Shown here one piece after another: positions 62,788-64,000 of a DNA stretch of 64,000 nucleotides (within the stretch, counting starts at the first letter, position 1; each line of letters begins with the position of its first letter). The notes beneath the pieces are model-generated. The model saw only the letters and a program-made list of their open reading frames with translations, was not told the origin of the DNA and searched no databases. Source of the DNA: Circinella umbellata (taxonomy: Eukaryota > Mucoromycota > Mucoromycetes > Mucorales > Lichtheimiaceae); assembly GCA_025093555.1 (NCBI GenBank), contig JAIWNF010000045.1:372001-436000 (forward strand), given 5' to 3'. Position numbers and translations under genes: made by a program.

Positions 62788-63110
62788 TCATTAGCTTCAG
62801 TATCCTTTTCAACACTAACAGAACTTGCACTCTTATTATATAAATGATCCCACCAAGCGAAATCCCATTGTTCTTGACTTTTACCAACACCTTTGGTATC
62901 ATTCTTTACTTTGACAGCTATATGTTTGGCATTACCATGTTTATCCTTTCCTAAACCTTCACCACTAAAAAAATAAATATGTGAGTTAAAAAAAAAAAAA
63001 GAAAAACTGGTCCGAGTCTAATTCTTTTAATGAATTAATGATAATTACTTTTTCCAACCGTATTTTTCAAGTTGATTCTTAGCAAAAGAATCGTCCCACT
63101 TTTCAAGCAT
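61919..63110 (-). CDS. G-patch protein, GPATCH4/Tma23-like
   Basis: At least four exons from ATG 63110. The G-patch reads WDDSFAKNQLEKYGWKKGEG, LGKDKHGNAKHIAVKV, KNDTKGVG, then FAWWDHLYNKSASSVSVE, matching the animal GPATCH4 arrangement (HGWTQGKGLG, DTHGVG, WWNELFNKTAANL). The later block MTDAELFAACEGRTARKG, LGLVEQKGKYARVMQDYL corresponds to LLQACEGRTAHK in GPATCH4. The C-terminus is a long Lys/Glu-rich nucleolar-type tail. G-patches activate DEAH helicases such as DHX15/Prp43; this group works in ribosome biogenesis in the nucleolus. The acidic stretch NTDDNDSDDDDGKDYS lies before the second block. Confidence 0.92.
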
Positions 63111-63430
63111 TTAAAATAAATAAGGTATAGATGTATATATAAAAAAAAAAGGAACAAAAAAAAAAAAAAAAGTGGCTAAGTAAAAAAATTAATGGAGGAA
63201 GTGTATGTTTGTGCATAAATTTTAACCAATTAAAGAAAAGTGTTCATTTCATTTCTTGTTATCTTCCGCGTCAGTAGCAGAAACAGTAAGAATCATTTCT
63301 TCTTCCCTTGGAATTCCTTAGGGCTTTATAACATTTACCACTGACAAGAAAGACAATTATTGTTATTTTATTTTACATAGTAACTCTATAGGTTGTTTTG
63401 TATAAAACTGTTTTACTTATCATTTGAACG
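63111..63430. other. Intergenic gap between GPATCH4-like and the KDZ fragment
   Basis: AT-rich, with A-runs next to the GPATCH4 start. No upstream KDZ exon is recognisable here, which limits how much N-terminus the KDZ gene can have. Confidence 0.4.
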
Positions 63431-64000
63431 ATGATTTACCAGGCTCATATGACAGTCGCTATCGATGGAAATCAACAGCTACGTAGACTCAAAAGAAATG
63501 AACAAGATATGAAAAAGGCTACATGCAATATATTTTTCAAAGCAGACAAATATCAAAAACTATTTGGGGGCGAAATTGAAAAAAGTATTCCACATAATAG
63601 CGATTCAAAAGAAACATGTAGGAGTAATTTCGATGCTGCAAACCTTAGTTTACAAGCAATTAAAAAACATCGTGTTCATGAATCTGGTATTGTTGGATGT
63701 GTATGTAAGCATAACATACCGCTAGAATTTACCAACATGTATGAATCGGGAGAAAGGTAACTAATTTTTTGATAATATTATATTCTATATTCAAAAGATA
63801 GTAAAGCATTTTACTATTTATTTTCTTGTTCTTGTATTAATGTATTTATTTTGATAATTGTTTAAGATACAAGTATCCACTCTCATTGATCAAAGTCTTG
63901 GTTGAAAAATATGGTCCACGGTTAAATTGTCTATATGATATTGGGTGTCGTTTCTCTGCTGCCGTTGATGTATGTATTTTCCATGGTAACTTGTATTATT
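63431..64000 (+). pseudogene. KDZ (Kyakuja-Dileera-Zisupton) transposase fragment, continues beyond window
   Basis: The frame starts MIYQAHMTVAIDGNQQLRRL, including the first catalytic-region Asp (AIDGN). It continues ETCRSNFDAANLSLQAIKKH, ESGIVGCVCKHNIPLEFTNM and YESGER, then splices at about 63758 to a second exon (YKYPLSLIKVLVEKYGPRLN, CLYDIGCRFSAAVD). The order DGN-x-QL, C..F.AAN, G..G..C..H..P, GER-Y.Y...LI and YDIGC is that of KDZ transposases. KDZ proteins normally have several hundred residues, including CxC zinc motifs, before this point. Only 320 bases separate the ATG from GPATCH4, so the N-terminus is probably lost. Whether the 3' part is intact cannot be seen. Confidence 0.65.

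Overview
The window looks like nuclear DNA of an AT-rich, intron-rich early-diverging fungus, most likely Mucoromycota/Mucorales. Genes are split by many short GTAAGT...AG introns (about 50-120 bases). The recognisable proteins are eukaryotic and fungal: RPS15, ARF6, a Cdh1-type APC/C activator, an Iks1-type kinase, the serine palmitoyltransferase small subunit, a GH15 glucoamylase and a Dal5-type MFS permease. The transposon mix (MULE, Tc1, KDZ, a LINE tail, a Fanzor-like RuvC protein) also fits that group. Assignments come from motifs read by eye; no database search was run.

Layout. 1-6.2 kb is gene-dense: the 5' part of a TMEM94-like P-type ATPase (-), a secreted His-rich protein built from tandemly duplicated exons (+), RPS15 (-) and the small SPT subunit (+). 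7.4-9.8 kb is an MFS permease (-). 9.8-15 kb is gene-poor, with a 989-bp TIR element flanked by TA and a decayed Pif1/Helitron-type helicase. 15-17 kb is an eight-exon polytopic membrane protein (+), followed by 4.6 kb without a recognisable gene. 21.7-27.3 kb is housekeeping: P5C reductase (-), a phosducin-like protein (-), ARF6 (+) and an ECHDC1-like crotonase (-).

27.5-37.1 kb is a transposon-rich island. It holds a 3.9-kb Mutator-like element with 99-bp terminal inverted repeats and an almost complete transposase, a decayed multi-BRCT (Rtt107/Brc1/PTIP-like) gene, a fragment of a second MULE, and a Fanzor/TnpB-like gene relic. A 5'-truncated LINE tail is inserted into the zinc-ribbon/RuvC-III region of that relic, with a 14-bp target-site duplication. 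37.1-43.2 kb is almost empty except for one small acidic ORF.

43.2-55.7 kb holds the secreted glucoamylase (+), an Iks1-like kinase (-), a small unknown protein (-), a Cox7-like cytochrome oxidase subunit (+) and the Cdh1/Fizzy-related WD40 protein (+). 56-60 kb contains an unrecognised multi-exon gene and decayed transposon DNA, including a Tc1 transposase relic. 60.5-64 kb has a Pro/Gln-rich two-TM protein (+), a GPATCH4-like nucleolar protein (-) and a KDZ transposase fragment running off the right edge.

The best candidate for something undescribed is the gene at 2381-3994. It has a signal peptide followed by nine His-triplet repeats, each in its own exon. The exons are phase 1-1, and exon plus intron repeat together with a period of about 165 bases.
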